Positions 1-12,993 of a stretch of DNA of 64,000 bases are shown here, one piece after another. The notes under the pieces were generated by a model. It searched no databases and was not told the DNA's origin. It worked only from the letters and a program-made list of their open reading frames with translations. The DNA comes from Codonopsis lanceolata (taxonomy: Eukaryota > Streptophyta > Magnoliopsida > Asterales > Campanulaceae), in contig CM028377.1 in assembly GCA_013146195.2 (NCBI GenBank), forward strand, positions 106,742,094 to 106,806,093. Direction: 5' to 3'. The position numbers and the translations under genes were made by a program. Each line of letters opens with the position of its first letter. Within the stretch, counting starts at the first letter, position 1.

Positions 1-1530
1 ATAAGGAGATTTGTCAGTATTTCCACCAACATATGGGCTAGCTGGACTCAATCAATTTGCTGGGGTCATGTTCCTGCAACAAGTCATGTATGTTTGTAAG
101 AGGATTTGGTGGGAGCTTCTTTCCTGTCCCTGGGTGTAACTGATACGGGATATTAACTTTTTGATGTAGGTTGTTAATTGGTAATTGGTTGTAGTTCTCT
201 TCTGAGTTTTTGTTTTATTATCTTTCCTGAAATCATCTTAACTGTGCATTATCTTCTAGAGTTATAGGTATCCCGCATCTAGCCCGTAAATTTTTCCTCC
301 GCCTGGACCTCAAAATTCTAGTTGGACTGACCATGGAAAGTTGTTTGGATCTTCTGAAAGAGGGTGAATAGAGCTGGGTGTTGTTTTTTCCCATCTCTCC
401 AGCTTTTATTTGTGCTCATTTCCTGTAGTTTGCTGCTGTTGTTGCCGGTGCACATGGATTTTCCCATGTATGAAGGGCGTAGAACCATCAACCATCTCTT
501 TGTTTTTAAGTAATAATTGGAACGGTCGTTCTTCTTACTTCCATTGTTCACCAAATTTTATGACATGTTTCCTGTCCTTGTAAAATTTACTTGTTTTCAT
601 TCCTCTAGCATAGGTTTGTTGTCTGTCAACTTTAAACGGATGGAGATTTATCTCAGCACTGATGGATATTGATGAATGCTTCTGTTATTATCGGCTTGTG
701 ACATTGTTGTTTGTAAGTTTGTCATTCTTTTGTCACTGCCATCTCATCCTAGACATGTATTGTACGGATATTTCTAGTAGACATGGAAATGGAGGGTTAG
801 CTAGACTGTGTCATTGTATCAGCATCTGTTTGTTGTCATTCCTGTAGTCATTTTACACTTGAATTGTACTTGTATATGTAGCTGACCTAGATAATAAGCT
901 AGTCTGTGCCCCTATGTCACCATTTCAGAATGCCTGTTACAGAACACCTTAAATGAAACATCAAAATCCTAAATGTAACACATCGTTGACTGCAAACAGT
1001 TTCTACTGCTACACTTTTGCTTTCCAATCCTTTTAGGTATTCTCTTTCTGTTACTTTTTTTTACTCTTCCGTAGTTGGCCGTTGGAAGGATAGTATCTTC
1101 AAGTAACCCGAGTTTATTCAACTTCTGAGTGATGCATCTGATCCTTATTGAAATCTTCAGTTAGATTTATGTTCTGTTTTAACTTCTAATGAGTTTCTGT
1201 ACATTGTAGAATCTATTTCCTATTCCTTATCTATATTCAGCCCACATTAACTTGTCTCCTTTGGCAATCCAAGATTCCAAGCACTGGTTATTAATAGGTC
1301 ATGCCTCTAAAGAAGTTGGATGGAACTTCTGGGGTGTTCTTAGGATGTAACTGATGTTTATTTTGTTTCTTTACAGCATATTAGTCGGTTTGTGGCATAT
1401 GCTTTACATGAAACCGTTTTGCAAATTAATCTCTCTCATTTTATGGGTAGCCCATCTTTAATCTCATTTTGTGCCTTGCAGTCACTTCAACCATCATCTT
1501 AATTTGATGCTGCAAAAAAGTATTGAAGAT
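1..1530. other. non-coding host sequence, left copy of a duplicated segment
   Basis: T-rich intron- or UTR-like sequence with no convincing coding frame; the small ORFs show no recognisable protein pattern. Bases about 10-510 resemble 17455-17775, for example a shared stretch ending catatgggctagct and a shared block gcctggacctcaaa. The left copy has about 165 extra bases between the two shared blocks. This suggests an old local duplication of non-coding gene sequence, later separated by the insertions in between. Confidence 0.5.
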
Positions 1531-2610
1531 AGAAATTAAAAAAAAAAAAAAACGCTTCCATTAGATTAACTACAAAATACTAACAATTAACCAAGTCACA
1601 TAATCAAAGGTGAAAAGACTTGAATGTTATAAACGGATACTCAATTAGGGACAAAATGAGTTCTTAATTAAGAAGTAAAAGTTGCAGTAAAAATGTAAAT
1701 ATCGAAATTATAAATTTGTGGTAGTGGCACGATCAAAACCAAGAACTAAAAGATGAACTCAACTCCAAATTTTAGTATTCAGCTTAAATGAAACCTGCGA
1801 AACTAAGCATGATTTACTTAAAACTATCAAGACTTTGTTAAAAAAAAAAGGTTTAACATTCGATCTGTATAATTTAAGTATATGTAGAAAAACAACTTAT
1901 ATGAACATATGCGTGATATATATGTTAAGTTAAGAAGTAACAATTTATTTCCTTTTTTGAACCAACAACCCTTGTACTAACACTTTCCTTATTTGTGTCT
2001 TGATAGATGTTTCCTATCTTATCCCTCGCACACAATATTCCTGAGATATTGTGAGTGGTATTTATATTTATTAAAATCATTGGTACATTCGAAATTCAAA
2101 CTTGTTACTAATGGATTGGAGCTCAAATTTTTCTATATAAAAACATTGAAGCAATGATCTAAAATTGAAGCATCCAATATTCTCTCGAGCAATTACTTAC
2201 TTGAAGTGCTTCAGCTCTTAAACACTTACTGGATAGCATTCAATAAACATTCTTCTCTAATTCTTGTTTAGACAATCATTGTGTAGTTATTTCTCACTTC
2301 TTCTCACTTATTGAGAAATAATTGATTGTACCAACAAGTGTGATTGATTCTCAATCATACTCTCTACATTGGTCCTTGTTGTACATTGATTTATTAGTGA
2401 TCAATAGATTATTAATAATGTATTAGTACACTTCAGAAATCCAAGTTCGATCAACTTGGTAGTGGACGTAGCAGTTTATACTGTGAACCACTTAAAATAT
2501 TGAGTTGTTTACTTATCTGCTTGTGAGATTGCTGTTCATTTCTTGTTATTGTGATCAAACAAAAATCTTTTTTTTTCCAGTGTTGAAAAAACAAAGAAAA
2601 ATATTACTCC
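1531..2610. other. no gene; possible LTR remnant at about 2120-2610
   Basis: No coding frame. The last 490 bases read like the R-U5 part of a plant Copia LTR: a run of short T-rich segments, then a gtggacgtagcag block and a gtgaaccactt block of the kind seen near the 3' end of many plant LTRs. No partner LTR was found, so this is only a resemblance. It stops exactly where the next element's LTR begins. Confidence 0.3.
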
Positions 2611-2648
2611 TGTTATAAAGTAATCACAAACTTAGGTAATGAGTGTAT

Positions 2649-2689
<41 letters not shown>

Positions 2690-2865
2690 ATTCAGAGCTG
2701 CATTTTCAGTGTTTCTCATAACTTCAGGCTGCTCGGTATTTATAGTCGAGTAGCACACATACAATTGCAACAACTTGCATTAACCATTGCAACATTAACT
2801 ATTCCTACCAATGCTATGTACATCTACCTAGCCTATGCCTACAAACTAATTTGACTTTCATAACA
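2611..2865 (-). repeat. 3' LTR of Copia 1
   Basis: Starts TGTTATAAAG and ends CATAACA on the plus strand. It shares with 8738-8957 a GA microsatellite, a ctgctcggtatttata block (a TATA-type promoter on the minus strand), and the terminal bases ttgactttcataaca. The GA run here covers about 2651-2686 and is longer than in the other LTR. Confidence 0.85.
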
Positions 2866-3099
2866 CTCTTTAAACATAGCATTGTAAGTTGAATAAGTGT
2901 GTTTTGTTAAAAACTTTTAAATCGTAAAACCCGGTATGGAAAAATCAGACATAAGGAAAAGAGTACACAACTTAAATCTGAATCACGTGCATGCGTTCTC
3001 TCGCTAAAAACCTTTTCATGAAAAACTAATGGGACAAAACCTTGATAAAGGGAAAAAGAGTATAGTCATATATGATCCCCCTTGAACCGACAAGGGTCA

Positions 3100-5000
3100 A
3101 GAGAAATCACCTTTGTAAATTTCGTAGATTTTGCATTCTAATGTTGTGAACATGCTTTCTGAAGATTGTAGTGGGAAGTGCATTCGTAAATAAATCTGCA
3201 GCATTATCACTTGATCGAACATATTGGATATTGACCTATTTCTTCTTTTCAAATTCTTGAGTATATAAAAAGAGCTTCGGGGGGATATGTCTGGACCTGT
3301 CACTCTTGATGTATCCCTCTTTACTTTGGGCGACACATATTGTCTTCAAATAATACTGTCGGCACTGACATTTTGAATGTTGCAACTAGTGTTTGCTTTT
3401 GAGAACGTCAGGAAATTGCAGTACCACCCATCGTGAAGATATAGTCGGTCTGTGGTATGGCCTTATGAGGATCAGACAAATAACCCGCATTTGCAAAACC
3501 AACTATTTCATCCTTTGATCCTTTGGGATAAAATAATCTCAAATCGATCGTCCCTTGAAGATAACGAAATATGTGTTTGATACCATTCTAATGTCTTCTT
3601 GATGAAGATGAACTATATTTTGCCAATAGATTTGTAGCAAATGCTATATCCGGTCTAGTACAATTAGCAAGGTACATGAGCGCTCTAATAACACTTAAGT
3701 ATGGTACTTCAGGACCAAGTATCTCTTCATTTTCTTCACAAGGACGGAATTGATCTTTTTCAACATTCAGCGATCTATTAACCATGAAGTTAGTAAGAGA
3801 GTTTGCCTTATCCATATAAAAGCGCTTCAAAACCTTTTTTTTTTTTTTGTAATTTGATTGGTTTACAAATTTTTCACTATACAAGTGTTCTATTTGTAAA
3901 TCAAGACAATATTTTGTCTGTCCAAGATCTTTCATTTCAAATTCTCCCTTTAGGTAATCAACTGCTTCTTGGATTTCCTTGGGAGTTCAAATGATATTTA
4001 GATCATCTACATAAACAGCAATAATTGTAAATCCAATTGTCGTATTCTTTATAATGACATATGGCATAAGTGATCATTCACATATCCGTCTTTCAACAAA
4101 TGCTCACTTAAGCAATTATACCACATGCGTCTGGATTGTTTTAATCCATACATTGATCACTGTAGTTTAATTGCACGTAATTCTTTGGACTTTGAGCTTA
4201 GTGCTTTAGGCACCTTGATTCTATCAGGAATTCTCATATAAATATCGGCATCTAATGACCCGTATAACTAAGCCGTTACAATATCCATGAGATGCATATC
4301 TAGATTTTTCGAAACCGATAAGCTGATATCTGAACGTAATAGCATCCATTATAGGAGAATACGTTTCTTCATAATTATTCCTAGGCCTTTGGGAAAAACT
4401 TTATGCAAAAAGGCGAGTCTTGTATCTCACAATCTCATTTTTCTCATTTCACTTTCGAACAAAAAATCATTTGCATCCAATAGGTTTCACAGCTTCAGGT
4501 ATGACAACGATAGATCCAAATACTTTTCGTTTATACAACGAACTTAATTCAGCCTTCATGGCGTCTATCCATTTGATCCTGTCATGCCTCTTTTGACATT
4601 CAAATACAGATTTTGGTTCGGGATTATCATCTCATCATTAATTTCTTGTAATACCGAATGAGAGAATATATCATCAATATTCTTCATTTCATCTCGGTTC
4701 CATATTTTTCCATTACATATGTAATTAATGGAAATCTCACGGTTATCGTTGCTTGCAGGCCTTATTAAATTTGCATGATCATGTGTTTCGTCTGAAACAA
4801 TTTCACGATCGTGTGTTTCTTATGGAACACTTTCATGTGATTGGAGATTTTCAATCACTTTTTTTTTGAGGATTTTTATCCTTTGAATCAATGGGTCATC
4901 CATGTCTTAGATTCTTTTGTCATTTTATCATTTGGTAGCCCTTTTGGTATTTCAATTCGGGCAGGAGCATTTATAGCAGCTACATGTGACTTTGTCACTC
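3100..5000 (-). pseudogene. Copia 1 reverse transcriptase and RNase H remnant
   Basis: The minus strand encodes the polymerase active site A-V-Y-V-D-D-L at about 4000-4020, followed by MKDLGQTKYCLDLQIEH (3935-3880) and the Y-L-S-V-I-R-A-L-M-Y-L-A block typical of the RT/RNase H border, then a decayed RNase H region down to about 3400. A run of 14 or more T at 3837-3851 shifts the frame. Near 3060-3000 the minus strand carries a motif with CTCTTTTTCCCT and aaggttttt, as found in the 3' untranslated part of many plant Copia elements. Confidence 0.7.
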
Positions 5001-5287
5001 TCTTTGTGTCTATAAATACATCTGATAATTAATTTGCTACATTTTGTAAATGTAAGATCTTTTCAACTTCCATTTCACGTTGCTTTGTGGGAGGGTCAAG
5101 GTGCAATAATGGTGATGTGCACCATTTGATCTCTCTTCCCACTTGTTTCCCCTCTTCCCCTAAAGGTGAAAACTTGTCTTTGTTAAAATGACAATTGGCA
5201 AAGCGTGCCGTAAAGACGTCACCCGTTTTTGGTTCAAGATATTTTATTATAGAAAGAGATTCATACCCAACATATACTCCCAATCTC

Positions 5288-6480
5288 CTATATTGTCCAA
5301 TCTTTGTGAGTTGTGGTGGAGCAATTGGTACATATATTGCACAACCAAAAACTCTTAGATGAGATAGATTCGGCTCTCGCCCGAATGTCAGTTGTATTGG
5401 GGAGTACTTGTGATATGCACTTGGCATGAGGTGAATCAGTGCGGCTGCATGTAAAAACAACATGACCCCATATAGAAATAGGGAGCTTTGTTCTCATCAT
5501 TAATGGTTTGACAATAAGTTGAATACGTTTGATCAACGTTTCAGCCAAACCATTTTGTGTATGAACATGAGCTACTAGATGTTCAACATCAATCCCTATT
5601 GCAATACAATAATCATTGAATGTTTGAGATGTAAATTCACCAGCATTATCAAGTCTAACTTTCTTGATCATATAATCTGAGAATTGTGCTCTCGGTTTGA
5701 TTATTTGTGTAAGGAACTTGGCAAATGTCGTATTACGAGTTGATAATAGACATACATACAACAATTTGCTAGAAGCATCAATTAATATCATAAAGTATTT
5801 GAATAGTCCGCTTAGTAGATGGATAGGTCCACATATATCACCCTGAATCCGTTCCAAAAACAATGGTGATTCATATCCAACTTTAGTTGGTGATGGTCTA
5901 ATTATCAACTTTCCTTGAGAACAAGCCTCACAATGGAATTCATTAGATTGAAAAATCTTCTGGTTTTTCAATGGATGACCACTAGAATTCTCAATAATTC
6001 TACGCATCATTATTGATCCTGGATGCCCCAATCGATCATGCCAAGCTTTAAATGTTTCAGTAAACTTCAGATTTACTGTAGAATATGATTCAAATATTCT
6101 TATGATTGTACTATACAATTCAAATGATAGAGATGTCAATTTTTCCAATATATACTTGCTTCCGGAAGTGTTTGAGTTAATGCAAAGATATTCATCATTC
6201 TCCTTGTTCATAGTCTCAATATGATATCCATTCAGACGAATGTCTTTGAAACTTAACAAGTTTCTTTGAGACTTAGGAGAGAACAATGCATTATTTATCA
6301 TGAATTTCGTGCCTCCACGCATTAGGAAAATTGCTTTGCCAAATCCTTCAATTATTTTGGAATTACCAGATATAGTGTTGACATTAGCCTTGTCAACTTT
6401 GAGATAAGAAAAATATTTCTTATTTTTAAGTATGATATGCGTAGTAGCGCTGTCTACAAGACATAAATCTCCTCCTTAGA
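5288..6480 (-). pseudogene. Copia 1 protease and integrase
   Basis: On the minus strand a protease active-site pattern L-V-D-S-A-T-T lies near 6460-6440. It is followed by an uninterrupted 344-codon frame (6322-5288) with the GAG-pre-integrase pattern WHDRLGHPG, the zinc-binding pair CEAC, and the integrase core: GDICGP, then RLDNAGEF (a D of the DDE triad), then HTQNGLAETLIKR (normally NGVAE.R; the E is retained). This enzyme would insert the element's cDNA. A shifted frame (5463-5029) continues with the C-terminal VFGCAIYVPIAPPQ block. Confidence 0.8.
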
Positions 6481-6700
6481 TTTTGGATTGAAACATATTT
6501 GTGATCTATTTCAATATGAGAGAAAGAAAAATAAGATGAATAAATATGATAACACATTGAATGCAAAATACATATATAAACTTTATTGTAAACATGCTAG
6601 TATACATAGGAAAAACAGATAATGTTCCTACATAACAACATGTTACTTTTTCCACAGCTTTTATCCCAAACTCGGACCATAGCTTCATTCATATGTTAAT

Positions 6701-7791
6701 TTATTGTTCATGACCAATATCATCACTAATGGTATTGGTCATGTCGACGTTGGCCATATCACCAAAATCAAAATTAAGATCTTCAGGATCGTTTTCAAGG
6801 AAATTTGTCTCAACATTTTTCCCTTTTTGTGATCTCTCATAAAGATCAACTAGATGTTTCGCCGTTCGGCATGTGCATGCCCAGTGGCCTGTCATGCCAC
6901 ACCTAAAACATGAACTTTCTTCATTGTTTCGTCGCACATTTTGCCCACTCGAAGAGTTGTTTCTATCATCATCTCTGTTCCACTTCAGGTGGCGAGAGGA
7001 ATTTCCATTATACTGATGATGATGATGACGATAGTTATTTCATCCACAGCCTCTTCCTCGGCCTTGATTTCGACCATGACCTCGGCCTTGTTCATGATTT
7101 CCTTGGCCTCAACCACGACCGCGTCCACGTCCACGACCACAACCACTACCACGCCCACGCCCTTGCCTTTCATCATACATAGTCCCATTCGCTTCAGGGA
7201 ATAGGGTTGAACCAGTTGATCGAGATTCATGATTTTTCATTAGAATCTCATTATTCTGTTCAGCTTCAAGGAAGCAAGAGATCAATTCAGAGTACCTTTT
7301 AAAACCCTTTTCTCGATATTGCTGCTGCATGAGCATATTCGAGGCATGAAATGTGGAGAAAGTCTTCTCCAACATATCATATTCAGTGATGGTTTCCCCA
7401 CATAATTTCAATTGTGAGGTTAGTTTATACATCATTGAACTATATTAATTGATGCTTTTAAAATCTTGTAGGCGGATATGAATCCAATCATAGTGTGCTT
7501 TTGGGAGAATGACTGTTTTCAAATAGTCATATCTTTCGTTCAAACTTTCCCAAAAGACGAGTGGATCATTAACCGTGAGGTACTCCATCTTTAGGTCTTC
7601 GTGGACGTGGTGTCATAGGAAAATCATGGTCTGAGCCCGGTGTTGATTACTTATCAATTCATTATTACTCTGTTGGATAGTATTTTCGAGGCTTCTAGCG
7701 GCCAGGTGGGTTTCGGCATCTAGTTTCCAAGACATATAATTTTTCTAGTTATGTCCAGCCTTTCAAATTCAAGCTTAGCGATGTTTGCCAT
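6701..7791 (-). pseudogene. Copia 1 gag (UBN2-type) with zinc knuckle
   Basis: Capsid-type gag of a plant Copia element. On the minus strand the frame starts MANIAKLEFERLDI at 7791, directly after a cttcacag that could be a splice acceptor. It continues through the conserved UBN2 stretch LKLCGETITEYDMLEKTFSTF (about 7435-7300), then a GR-rich tail, then a zinc knuckle CFRCGMTGHWACTC in another frame near 6925-6880. Frameshifts and stops break it into at least three pieces, so it is not functional. The leader near 7970-8045 holds a short open frame with one hydrophobic segment whose meaning is unclear. Confidence 0.75.
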
Positions 7792-8737
7792 CTGTGAAGA
7801 AAAAACTATAAAAATGAAACATATATATTAATAAAATTATGACATAGAAATTTTATTCATATGATAATCAGTACATGTTAAAATGTATGTTGAAGGCTAT
7901 TGTAACTGCTAACAGGACATACATGATACAAAGATAGGTAAATAAAAACCTGAAGATCGTTTGGAGGGTATTCAACAACAAAAATCAATGCGGTGCACGC
8001 AATAACAAGTATGATAATAATCATCAACATTGGAGGAAACATTTTGTAGAAAAAGATATGGTATTGAGAGTTTGTAAGGAGGTAGTAAAAATTTGAGTAA
8101 TCTATTAAGATGTTGCGGTATATATGGAGAAAAAAAAAGACCGTTTATGGCTGTTAACTAACCGTTTATTACCGTTGGAGAAGAGAGATAAAATCAGTAA
8201 AATAGTCGTTAACTAGCCGTTAGAGGAGAGGGGTAAAAATGTAAAAATTCTGATTTAATAGAATTGCATTTATATTATGAATAAATATAAATCTTATTAG
8301 GAGCAATAAATAAAATAACTCCGCATGAATATTTTTTCAGTCAACTTTATACAACTATTCTATAGCATACATATATATTCACGCCACACTACTCAGCAAG
8401 CCTTTCTGTGGGTGTTTGTAAGTTAGTAATAAATATATATGTATATAAAGTTATTCATATATAGAATTGAAATATATGTATATATATAAATATTCAGTTT
8501 ATAGCTTGAAGTTATTTCCGCACAAGCATCAACGAACATATATATTATGCGTTAAATAATAAATTATTATTTCGTCATCTCACCATATATTATCGACGGT
8601 GGCTCAGCCAACCTTTTCTTAATAATGATGATATACGATATATATTGAAGTAAAATAGAGACATAAAATAAAGAATATATCGGTAAAATTTTTTACCGTT
8701 TGGGATTGTTAACAGTAGAACAATCGTGGTGATAACA

Positions 8738-8957
8738 TGTTATAAAGTAACCACAAATTAGAACAATGAATGTATGAGAGAGAGAGAGAGAGAGAGATTT
8801 ATTCAAAGTGAAGGATTTCAGTTGTACAATGTAACTACAGGCTGCTCGGTATTTATAACCGAGCAGCAGCACACAAACAAGGAAAAACTTGCTAAGGAAA
8901 ACCTTGCAATGATAAATGTTCACATGCCTATGTGCATAGGCTTTGACTTTCATAACA
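8738..8957 (-). repeat. 5' LTR of Copia 1
   Basis: Partner of 2611-2865. The minus-strand TATA-like box lies in the sequence reading tataaataccgagcagc on that strand. A GA repeat lies near 8778-8798. Just inside the LTR the minus strand reads TGTTATCACCACG, a poor match to the usual initiator-tRNA-Met primer site. Confidence 0.85.
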
Positions 8958-9826
8958 AGAATTAATATACTTATCAGTCTCTTTATTCTTCATGTTTTGA
9001 TCTTTAATAGCACCGCATAACTTATCCCAAAAGTCATTCATTATCTTACTACAATAAGATCTATTTTGGGCTCTTAGAGAATTTCCATTGTGTAATCTTT
9101 TTATACATCTTTTTAGCTGAGTCACTTTATTATCTACACACTTTTCTCTTCTTATCCACTTAATAATATATCTTTATATTGTATAATCTTCTTACATATC
9201 TTCTTATACAAAAAAAAATTAATTTAACACAAACCAATAAAAAAAATCATTTTGTCCCCACTTCCCCAAAACCCGGTCACATGGTACTTAGGAAGATTCT
9301 TTTCCCCCTCTCTCCTAACTGGTTAACCCTCTCTCTTAGTTGACTATGATATCACTCTTTTCTATAAATAAGAAGATGAAAAAGCATACAATGTGGATGC
9401 TCCTACTACTAAATCTCACACGCTTATGTCTGGAGTCTAGTTCAAAAACCATGTTGTCCACTGCTTCTTTATTGTATCATATGTCATATAACCTCCATAA
9501 AATATGTTGCCAACTACTCCATTATTGTACCTTTCATTATAACCTCCATAAACTAGGTTGCCTACTACTCCTTTCTTTGCCTAACATTTGCACTACAAAC
9601 CACACCATTCTTGTACCTTTTATTTGTACTACATCACACATCATTATTGTACGTAACATTATAATAATAAACTCTATGATGGTTTACCATTGTACTACAC
9701 TCCATTATTGTGCCTAACATTCGAACTACAAACTCTACGATTATTTACCATCATAATCATATTATAACATTTTATAACATCTTGGTTCTTTTGGTTATTC
9801 AAATATGGCGACGTTTTATTATGGTT
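8958..9826. other. no identified gene
   Basis: AT-rich sequence. A 65-codon minus-strand frame (9125-8928) runs into the neighbouring LTR and matches no family I can name. From about 9440 to 9760 there are loosely repeated phrases around ctacaaac and accattgtac, which look like degraded low-complexity tandem repeats. Confidence 0.4.
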
Positions 9827-10084
9827 CTCCTTCCGTCCCAAAATTATTCTTACTTTTATTTTTCATCCGTCTCAAAATAATTGTCTTGCTTGAAACTTTC
9901 CTTTTTAGGACAACACTTTTACCACTTTACCCTTACTTTTTCATCCTATTTTAATTATGAGTTACATACACATGAGTTTCAAAGTAAACTACACATCAAA
10001 CTAATATTAATAATCCAGTCAAATGTGTTTTTTTTTAAATCGTGCGTCAAGTCAACACAGACGATAATTTTGGGACAGAGGGAG
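9827..10084. mobile_element. Stowaway-like MITE
   Basis: The left end reads ctccttccgtcccaaaattatt. The right end, reverse complemented, reads ctccctctgtcccaaaattat, giving terminal inverted repeats of the CTCCCTCCGTCCC type. A TA follows the right end but the left flank is not TA. A second TIR-like copy starts near 9866 (catccgtctcaaaataatt), so the left end may be two elements or a duplicated end. No coding capacity. Confidence 0.6.
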
Positions 10085-10250
10085 TATATTTTATTTTATT
10101 TTATTATTGGATAGACGTTCATTGCTTCTATCCTAAAGGGTGGATGTGATAGGTAGATCATTTTTAATGTACGCTTAACTGATTAAACATGTTTTTATAA
10201 GGAATAATGTAGGGGTAAATTTGTGTAAGCACACTATTTAAAGTTATACA

Positions 10251-10296
10251 TTAAAGTCGCGCTATTCCGACCCCTACTTCCTCCCAGTTGGCCCCC
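10251..10296 (+). repeat. left terminal inverted repeat of the MULE
   Basis: Near-perfect inverse match to 15443-15490, with core cgctattccgacccc followed by acttcctcc and agttg. Outside the core the match weakens but continues to about 10235. Confidence 0.78.
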
Positions 10297-10684
10297 TTAT
10301 AAGTGCACCCCCTACCAAATTTTAAAATTCTTAAAAACACTTTGTTTACCCCCACCCCCCTTATTAACTATTTTTCCTTCCTAATTTTTTGAAACTACTT
10401 TTTACACAAATTACCCTCCCTAACTCACCCTATCTACACTAACCCCCCACCCCCAACCAAAAACCGGCCAAAACCGTGAACCCCCTTCCCCTTCCCCATT
10501 ACACACACAAATGCACACAACACATGAAAAAAAAAACGGGTTGAAAAAGTTGAGACTTTGAAGACATTTGAAGATGCTTTGAAGAATGATTCAAGGATTG
10601 AAGAGAAACATTTTGAAGAAGGATTCATGGACAAAAGCATGTACAATTTCTCTTGGATTTTTACTTGTATTTTGTTGCAATATA

Positions 10685-11071
10685 CTACTCTGGACCTATA
10701 TATAAACAAAACTAATTGATTTCACATAGATTAAGAAAGTAAGTTAAATTAGTTAAATTGTCTTGATTTTATATAAAACAAAAGTATACTTACTAAAATA
10801 CCCTTAAGTATCCCACTCAAAATTGATGATAATTAATGCAATATTAACTCATTGTCATCAATTCATTATAGCTCCTTTCATAATTAGTTGCTCTTTGTGT
10901 ATAGAGAATGTGTACACATCTTGAAAAATAAAAGAATTAACAAGGGGTATTTTTGGTACCAAACTTTTTGGAAGTTATGAGTAGAGTTTAATATGGTGAT
11001 TTTTGTTTATATTTAAGTCCACCAAAATTTGGTATTTTTTGCTTATATATATTATTTAGGTCCGGAGGGAG
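10685..11071. mobile_element. TA-flanked MITE inside the MULE
   Basis: The left end ctactctggacctatatataaac is the imperfect inverse of the right end, ttatttaggtccggagggag. Both are bordered by TA (10683-10684 and 11072-11073), as for Stowaway/Tc1-mariner MITEs. It holds no coding frame. Confidence 0.6.
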
Positions 11072-12872
11072 TAAGTGTTTACGGTTGAGATATGTTTGTA
11101 GGATTACTTGTTTTGTTGATTGTGAGTAGTTTTAGGCCACAAAAGATAATTTTTCTATGATTTTTTGAAAAAAAAAATCGAGCCTAAATAACAGAATTAT
11201 GGCACATTGTTCGGACCTGGAATGCTAAAAATTTCTTGGCTATTCGGATATAACCTACTGAAAATCCAATAAATTTTCGGCCATTAGCAATCGAAAACAT
11301 TTTGTCTGTTCGGACTAAGGCTGCCGAAAATATTTATGAATTTCGGTTGAGGATTGTCGAAAATATAAGGTAATTTCGGTAGGAGGGGGTCGAACAATGC
11401 TGTTTTGTCATTTTTAAATTTAAAATGTCGATGAACTCACATGTGATGAATGTCATGTCATGTACATATAAGAAAGTTTTCGAGAGGAAGGAAAGACCCA
11501 CTGCATCGACTAGGAAAGCAAGGGTCGACGCAGAGGCTGAGGCACGAGCAGAGGCTAAGGCAGAGGCACATGCACAAGCTGAGGTACATGTAGACTACGA
11601 GGATGGTAATGATAATAATGAAGAGATGGAACCAATTACTTTTCCATGTCCTGGCGGTCCATTAGATGCAAGTGTTATGCCTTTGTATTAAGAACACGTA
11701 GTTGCAAGGATATGAGAAGGGCGAGAGTCGATGTTGCTTAAGGTCAACAATCACAAATAAAAACTTTAGATTGGAAAACAACAAGAAGCACATGTTCTCA
11801 AGATTTTTCCGATTTAATGCGATCCACCCAACTCTCATAGTTAAAACAAGTATCATATCCCAACTGCGATAAAGTGTTGATCAATGCGTTTGTAGAGCGG
11901 TGGCACCCAGAGACGAATACCTTCCACATACCCTTTGGTGAGATGTCGATTACACTTGATGATGTCTTCTGCTTTTAGTGGTCTTCCAATCACCAGGAAA
12001 CCAGTCTTTTGGGAAGGTCCCTCGGCGACTATGACATTTGAATCTACATGTCATAAGCTTGTTACGTATCTAGGAGTGTCTCCTGTCGAGGCATTGGAGG
12101 CAATGGATGGTGCTAGAGGGGTCTGTGAAGTTAGAGTGGCTATGACAACGATTTGCGACAGATGAGATGTCTGAGGATCCGGAAAGGATTGCCTGCTGTG
12201 TTCGGGCTTATTTGTTGTACACATTGGGTTGTACAATTTTTGTTGATAAGAGCAGAACTCGGGTTAGCACGGCATATTTGAGGTTCCTGGTTGATTTGGA
12301 TGTTGTACCATACATACTCATGGGGATCAGCAGCCTTAGTCTTTCTATATAAATATCTAGGGAGTGCTTTATAGGTCAAGACGAAGCAGATGGCTGGATA
12401 TTCCACGTTATTGGAGGTAATTTCGTGTATATATCTTGAATATATATTTTTATATAAATAGTTAAATTGTAATAAAATGTGTGTATTTTGTTCAATACAG
12501 GCGTGGATATATGAATGATTCCCGACGTGTAGCCCTCCTCCTAACATGCACTATCACGAAGACGAACCACTTGCAAGGAGGTGGGAACACATAACTGTTT
12601 CAGGAGTGCCCATGGACCGATTACAAGGGATGCGGGAACAACTTGATTCTCTTTAAGCAGATGTTGTGAGTTTTTAATATTTATCTAAATATTTTCTATG
12701 GTCTCCGGCATGATTTAGCAGTTGAGGTTGTTATTGTTGTGTTCTTTCCAGCACTTTGGTTGTCGATGGTGTTGTTGCATGCCTGCATTGTTACGGCACG
12801 CAAGTTGTGTTTTTACATATTGTGTTTTATTCCATTTTGTAGGTTATTTGGATGTCGTATATATAGCAGGTG

Positions 12873-12993
12873 GACAAATAAGTACAACTTAGTGATAAGA
12901 CGCTCCACCCATACCTAATAGGTCGTGGGTTCGAGTCACCAAGGGGGTAAATTAGGAACCACTACTAATCCTCTTTTTAAGGAAAAAAAAAAC
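12873..12993 (+). mobile_element. tRNA-derived SINE in the PMD gene
   Basis: A pol III promoter is visible: an A-box-like tagtgataagacgc near 12890-12903 and a B box ggttcgagtcacc at 12928-12940. The element ends in a run of ten A. It is flanked by agcaggtg (12865-12872) and agcgggtg (12994-13001), an 8-bp TSD with one mismatch. It interrupts PMD coding sequence. Confidence 0.72.

Larger units (their letters stand above)
2611..8957 (-). mobile_element. Copia LTR retrotransposon 1, decayed, minus strand
   Basis: About 6.35 kb bounded by two LTRs that both begin TGTTATAAAG and end CATAACA, giving short inverted ends TGTTAT/ATAACA. Reading the minus strand, the order is 5' LTR (8738-8957), leader, gag with a zinc knuckle, DSA-type protease, integrase, reverse transcriptase with YVDD, RNase H, 3' LTR (2611-2865). 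This gag-protease-integrase-RT order is Copia. All coding parts carry stops and frameshifts. The flanking five bases (actcc and agaat) do not match, so a TSD is missing. The LTRs differ in length (255 and 220 bases), partly from a GA repeat, so the insertion is not recent. Confidence 0.88.

Noticed and set aside
2651..2686. GA repeat as a possible promoter or regulatory element
   Set aside because: It lies at the same place in both LTRs of Copia 1 and varies in length, so it is best read as an LTR microsatellite; no evidence for regulation.
6910..7204. His/Asp-rich and Ser/Thr-rich plus-strand frames
   Set aside because: Mirror of the GR-rich tail of the Copia 1 gag; low complexity.
8928..9125. 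65-codon minus-strand frame ending in Copia 1 LTR
   Set aside because: The frame crosses an LTR boundary and has no recognised domain.
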